Shown in pieces: positions 58,029 through 64,000 of a DNA stretch of 64,000 nt. The position numbers and the translations under genes are program-made. The notes beneath the pieces are model-generated. The model did no database searches. It saw only the letters and a list, made by a program, of their open reading frames with translations, and was not told where the DNA came from. Source of the stretch: Mantis religiosa (taxonomy: Eukaryota > Arthropoda > Insecta > Mantodea > Mantidae); assembly GCA_030765055.1 (NCBI GenBank), contig CM060953.1:13563045-13627044 (forward strand). Direction: 5' to 3'. Numbering within the stretch: position 1 is the first letter of the stretch; each line of letters starts with the position of its first letter.

Positions 58029-58189
58029 CTAGGTAACAATCGACACAAATGCAACATGCTCTCCTCTCATCAGCAATTGGTTCACATGTCGCTCACAAAT
58101 CTCGTACTTCTTGTCAGGTGCTCTTTTCACGATCACCGTAGGCGGCTTAGGTACTTTTTCCCACAACTTGCATGGAGCTGCCGCTTCTC
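58029..58189 (-). CDS. Candidate terminal exon of a host gene, Sm-like C-terminus (LSm11-like?)
   Basis: On minus, a strong acceptor (TTTTCCTGTTTTTGACAG at about 58190-58207) is followed by a 161-base open stretch ending in TAG at 58029-58031. It encodes about 53 residues, phase 1 at its start: APCKLWEKVPKPPTVIVKRA, PDKKYEICERHVNQLLMRGE, HVAFVSIVT. The ending R-G-E-H-V-A-F-V-S-I fits the Sm2 motif of Sm/LSm proteins (h-R-G-x-x-h-x-x-h), and the protein stops almost directly after it, as I recall for LSm11, the U7 snRNP subunit. GC content and codon use stand out from the AT-rich surroundings. No upstream exon is identified; the minus-strand upstream region is full of repeats. It could also be a chance frame or a pseudogene. 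Confidence 0.5.
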
Positions 58190-58777
58190 CTGTCAAAAAC
58201 AGGAAAATGCCAATATTAACTGTTGCCTGTTACTAATTATTATAAGTCAACAATATTAATATTTAATGAATAACATTTGATTATGGAACATTTTTAACTG
58301 ATGCAATGCTGAAATAATTTCTGTCTAATTCTCCCATGACTAGAGAGTCCCAAAATATCTCAGCTAATATAATTATGTTGCAAGAGCACAATTAAAATAA
58401 ACTTAATATGAAGGTGATATTACAGAGGAACATGCAGACATCTCCTTCACAAAAAAAAATTAGACACCAACATAACACTTTCTCATTTGGAAAAGTGGGT
58501 ATATTTTAAAATGCAAAGTAATAACATGAAATTTATCAGAAATATTGTGCGATTTAACAAGATCTATTTTTTTAAGTAAAATTTTGTCTTTTACATGTTA
58601 GCACATCTAACAATAATTCAGTGAAGAGGATATCATTAAACAATTCAAGACAATAGCTTAATGTGTGCTAAAATTTCTTAAGCAAAATCATTAGTGCCAT
58701 TTTTGAGAAATCAAAATGTTGAAAAGTTTTTCTACAATTGACTTTAAGTTTTCATTACTTTTTGTTTATTATGTCTT
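58190..58777. other. Unassigned; would be intron if the exon at 58029-58189 is real
   Basis: AT-rich with no repeat recognised. A pyrimidine-rich tract on minus adjoins the acceptor. Confidence 0.4.
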
Positions 58778-59472
58778 CAAATATTAAGTCATATCGGAAG
58801 ATGAATGAAATGATGTTCAAATGAGTACAGGGTACGTAGAGCTCAGAGTTACCAGACATTCATCTTTCAGGATAAGAGAAAACCTCCAACGTTAAGTCAT
58901 ATCGGACGATGAAAGAAATGATGTTCAAATGAGTACAAGGTATGTAGAGCTTAGAGTTATCAGACATTCATCTTTCAGGATAAAAGAAAACCTCCAATGT
59001 TAAGTCATATCGGACAATGAAAGAAATGATGTTCAAATGAGTACAGGGTACATGAGCTTAGAGTTACCAGACATTCATCTTTCAGGATAAGAGAAAACCT
59101 CCAACGTTAAGTCATATCGGACAATGAAAGAAATGATGTTCAAATGAGTACAGGGTACATAGAGCTTAGAGTTACCAGACATTCATCTTTCAGGATAAGA
59201 GAAAACCTCCAACGTTAAGTCATATCGGACGATGAATTAAATGATGTTCAAATAAGTACAAGGTACATAGAGCTTAGAGTTATCAGACATTCATCTTTCA
59301 GGATAAGAGAAAACCTCCAATGTTAAGTCATATCGGACGATGAATGAAATGATGTTCAAATGAGTACAGGGTACATAGAGCTTAGAGTTACAACACACCT
59401 CATCCTGACCAAGATTCGAACTTGGGACATCTTGAGCGTGAGGCAGATGCCGCTATCACCACGCTACAGAGG
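58778..59472 (-). repeat. SINE-A array, about 6 units, with head
   Basis: Six 108-bp units (some with AGGTATGTAG or ATGAAAGAAATG variants) are followed by a tRNA-like head on minus (GATTCGAACTTGGGACATCT on plus) ending GCTACAGAGGCGGGC. Confidence 0.92.
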
Positions 59473-61559
59473 CGGGCTGAATTATATTTTTCACATATAA
59501 ACGCACGCACACACGTGCCTTTTAAAAATCTGTTGTTTTCAAGGACTCTCCTCAAAACGTGCATTTCCGGTGGAATCTGAACCGGTGAATTTCTGGAAAG
59601 AATGCAGTAGTTACTCTAAGTACTTAGCAGAAAAAGTAAAAATTACACCAAATCCTGCTGGCGCTTTAACGTCCTTTAACGGGATTCATTTTATGCATGT
59701 ACCCAACCCTTTTTTGTGTACTGTTTGTAGTCACTAGCGGGGAGCCATATTAATTCTGCTGTTTCACGCTGTCTTGCGATTGTCTGCTGTTTGCCTATGA
59801 GAACAGTTATTATCACTAAGGGTTACTTTAATGCTTAATTTTCATTGTAAAGTCTATAGACAATGAAACGTGGTAGGCTGAGACATTCTTACCAAATGCA
59901 TTTTTATTATATAAGGTTTTGTTATGTTGACGAATTTCTATGCTTTAACGGTATGAGGTGAAACTGAACATTTGTTATACTTTGTGCAGCGACGTCATCT
60001 CCCTCCCTCATATGGTCTGCGTTTCGCCAAACGTGTGAATCGTGGCTGTTGTGATTCATTTTTTTTTTTGCGTAGATAACTTGAAGCCAATGCTTAAGAA
60101 TTCCTATGCCTTTGACTGCATCTCCATTTGGAGCCCTCATTCCGAGATCAGAGAACTTCCCTCATAACTGTTCTGTTGCAAACATATGGGAGACGAGGAA
60201 GGGAGGGACAGACATACTTTAACGTAACGCTCAGCTGCTGACGGTAAAGGAAAGCTCTTGGGTGTTTCTAAAGGCGGTTCCTGGAGATCAGAGGATGTAC
60301 AGACTCCTAAAAATATTCCCAGTTGTACATTTCATTTGTTATGGAAATATAATAAACATACAGTATTTTAATTAAAATCGTTAGTTATTTTTTAGAAAAT
60401 AAAACATTTCGGAAAGTGTAAAGTTAGTCTGGATTCAGGAGCTTTTCTTGAAAATCTTCTTTGAAAGATTGTAAACTTAAATATCAAGTTTAGTATTTGA
60501 ATGACTAATATTTTGAGTTAATGCTGTTCACAGATATACGTAAACTTAAAAAATTTTAAGGGAGCCTCAAACACGATGTTACCAATGAAAAGGAGGTAAA
60601 ATGAATGGAATACATTCTGTAGCAATATGTATATGTTTGAGAACATAAAAATACAACTCATTCGTACATATAGAACTTCCCACTGTCTGTGGGTTCAAAC
60701 CCGGGCTAGAGCGATGTCGGTAGTTTTACTGGCGTATAGAGAACTTCGTGGCGCTGTTAAGAAAGTGACAATTGAATCGTCAAGAATCCTAATCAACTGT
60801 TTTGTACCAGTCAGTTCTCGTTCGTCATTTGTCACAGCCTGTTCATACACCACGTGATAACTGCATCATTTCGCTACTGAGAAGGGTGTAAGAGCCCATC
60901 GAAAGTTAGGCTCTGTAACAGCAAATTAATTGGTGCGTGTTAGATTGATTTGACATTCTGTACGAAGGCGCTTATGAAATGTCCAGTGTCTGAAGCGTCA
61001 GAGAGTGAAAAGAAAATGATAGATCCTTTATTGGAGGACAACATCGAAAGTAACAGAGAGTGAAACAGCAGCAGTGACCGTGAAATATGCTCCACTTGGG
61101 AACTGACTGCGACATATTTTTGGCAGTTACATCTACACACGTTCGACAGAGATTTCGGAGTTCAAAGTCCAATATTAAATGCAGATATGTTCCTGTAGAT
61201 TTCGCTCAAACTACTCTATTCATTCTCGTTAGGTACTCCAATTTTTCTCTTTCTCTCCTACCGTGCAAAGAGTGCGAAATTTAAAGTCATCACACAGCCA
61301 CGAGCTCTTTAAAATTCCGCTATCGCCTATTTTATTTCCTAATTGTCATTGTAGTTACAACCTCTTGATGTTTGCCTTGATTAGCGTGAAAGTACATGTT
61401 TCGCCGGCATTTGTGTCAACAGTATGATCACAAAGTACATCTAATTTTTGGTTCCTCAAACTTCACAGTCATGCTGACTATTGACTGTGAGGTTTGTTAG
61501 TGGTGGGATCGTTTGAGGTTATTGACAACTGACACATCTATTTTATGACTCAGGACTGA
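59473..61559. other. Unassigned sequence
   Basis: Several 60-80 codon frames lack motifs. A GGGTTCAAACCCGGGC near 60688 looks like a T-arm but has no tRNA context. No gene is called. Confidence 0.35.
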
Positions 61560-61850
61560 TTGTTTAATTATCTTTCTCTACTCTTGTACAAACACTTACT
61601 GCTCTATCGTCAAGATAATCATTCGCTTATTGTAGTTACAAGAGAATACAGTAGACTTTAAGCGATAGTCAAATGTTTTAAAGAGCTGGTCGTTATGTGA
61701 TGACTTTGAAATTTGACTATCTTTGCACAGTCAAATGATTAAAAGAATGAGTAACGACTTTGCATTCGAGAAAATTCAAACAAATAGGAATATCTCAGAA
61801 ATGGTTCACTCCACATAAAAAGTGCATTTGTTTCTCTCTCTTAGGGTTTA
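61560..61850 (-). repeat. Repeat D, single-unit inverted copy
   Basis: One 135-bp unit on minus (complement of AGTAGACTTTAAGCGATAGT and CTCTACTCTTGTACAAACAC), plus the adjoining middle part seen at 37000-37120. Confidence 0.82.
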
Positions 61851-62469
61851 CCAATCATACAAAAGTCACTTAAGATGAGGATGCCATTCCCAGAACTTGG
61901 CGAAAAAAGTTCAATGTAAAATATAAGGGAAATCCCAAGTGAAAACCTTATCCATATAAATCACCCTGATTCCAGCTCGAGGCAAGCACGCTAAAATCAC
62001 CCGGGGATATATAGCAAGCTCTGATGAGGTTTTTCACAATGCTTCTCTACCCTACAACATCGGATATTACATGAATTCAATTACTCGATGGTATCAGTAT
62101 GTCCGAGCAGTGACCTCTACCCTGTTTGGTTTCCGGGTGAAAATACTGCAAGTTTCCTGTTGACATATATAAAAATGGCGAAGCCAAGTTCAGAGCCACG
62201 GAAGTGTATTTCCGCAGGACTCAGGTGCACATTCAAGACGTACGTCCATCCGGCCGAGGTTAACCGCCATGACTTGGCCCTGACCTACTCCGTTCCCTTC
62301 CTACAGCTTCCCAAAATGACCTTGTGCAACTATGACAAAGCAGTACTTACTTCCTGCTGTGCCGCTCTCCTCTCGCAGTCAGGCGCTAGCTCAATCAACC
62401 ATTTTGGAATTCATCCTTCATTTGGCTGGGATAGGGTTCGTCGCTACTCGCCTGTATCTGGTAACAATC
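61851..62469. other. Unassigned; GC-richer 145-codon plus frame at 62088-62525
   Basis: The frame has no recognised motif and its last part runs into the SINE-A head, so it is not called as a gene. About 61880-62005 holds a poor SINE-A-like piece (CCTTATCCATATAAATCACC). Confidence 0.3.
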
Positions 62470-62885
62470 CACATGCTGCGTGCCTGCCTGGCGTTCAAGA
62501 GGTTCCGAGTTCGAATTGCGGTTAGAGTTATATAGATAAGGGTTTTCCGAAGTTTTCCCTTATTTTGAAAAATGAATGTCTGGTAATTCTAAGCTCTATG
62601 TACCCTGTACTCATTTGAACATCATTTCATTCATCGTCCGATATGACTTAACGTTGGAGGTTTTCTCTTATCCTGAAAAATGAATGTCTGGTAACTCTAA
62701 GCTCTATTTACCCTGTACTCATTTGAACATCATTTCATTCATCGTCCGATATGACTTAACGTTGGAGGTTTTCTCTTATCCTGAAAGATGAATGTCTGGT
62801 AACTCTAAGCTCTATTTACCCTGTACTCATTTGAACATCATTTCATTCATCGTCCGATATGACAACGTTGGAGAACGCAAGTAGA
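62470..62885 (+). mobile_element. SINE-A with 3 units, head and tail
   Basis: A decayed head (GGCGTTCAAGAGGTTCC, GAGTTCGAATTGCGG) is followed by three 108-bp units with TTTACCCTGTACTC variants and a short tail GTTGGAGAACGCAAG. Confidence 0.9.
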
Positions 62886-63961
<1,076 letters not shown>

Positions 63962-64000
63962 TGAGGGTGTACACATTTGTACTTGATTTTGCAACTATAT

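Noticed and set aside
62088..62525. 145-codon gene
   Set aside because: No motif, the end runs into a SINE-A head, and no splice or promoter context is convincing.

Overview
This window looks like repeat-rich intergenic DNA from an insect. Every recognisable protein remnant belongs to a eukaryotic or arthropod-type transposon: mariner/Tc1, pogo/Tigger, Merlin/ISXO2-like, a CACT-ended element and jockey-type LINEs. Three kinds of tRNA-derived SINE are scattered throughout, and the background is AT-rich with long microsatellites. A polyneopteran such as a cockroach or termite is my guess from genome style only. I see no operons, no intact transposase and no complete host gene. The only plausible host coding piece is a 161-base terminal exon at 58029-58189 (minus), with a good splice acceptor and an Sm2-like C-terminus.

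Layout. 0-9 kb: SINE copies, a dispersed repeat (family C) and a 10-unit SINE array split by a pogo-like element (6241-7573). 10-11.4 kb: a dead mariner. 12.3-14.8 kb: a 135-bp tandem repeat and a 9-unit SINE array. 16-18.6 kb: a broken Tc1/IS630-like transposon plus a jockey LINE fragment. 19.5-21.9 kb: a mariner whose 3' coding end is multiplied into about 15 copies of 85 bp. 23.1-24.7 kb: a mariner cut by a SINE. 25.5-29.5 kb: the largest SINE array, about 35 units of 108 bp. 30-35 kb: pogo and Tc1 fragments. 38.4-41 kb: exactly 25 copies of a 91-bp unit from a second SINE family. 43.1-44.7 kb: a CACT-ended element with a near-intact reading frame. 46.6-50 kb: a second copy of the Tc1/IS630-like transposon carrying a SINE with a 15-bp target duplication, a GC-rich element and a LINE C-terminus. 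50.2-51.9 kb: an element with 285-bp nearly identical inverted repeats. 52-64 kb: more SINEs, a Merlin relic, the candidate host exon and an (AG)n tract.

The main theme is tandem growth inside transposable elements. The 108-bp unit is the 3' body of SINE-A. In most array copies the tRNA-like head is on one side and the SINE tail on the other (at 1-414 the window cuts the tail end, and 6171-8575 has lost its head), so the arrays behave as an internal VNTR of 1 to about 35 units, similar in logic to the VNTR of primate SVA elements. The 91-bp unit is the leader of SINE-B, the 85-bp unit is the mariner transposase C-terminus, and a 135-bp unit lies inside dispersed repeat D. Four unrelated repeats have each grown tandem arrays in 64 kb. 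SINE-A, SINE-B, SINE-Glu and repeat families C, D and E are working labels used only here.
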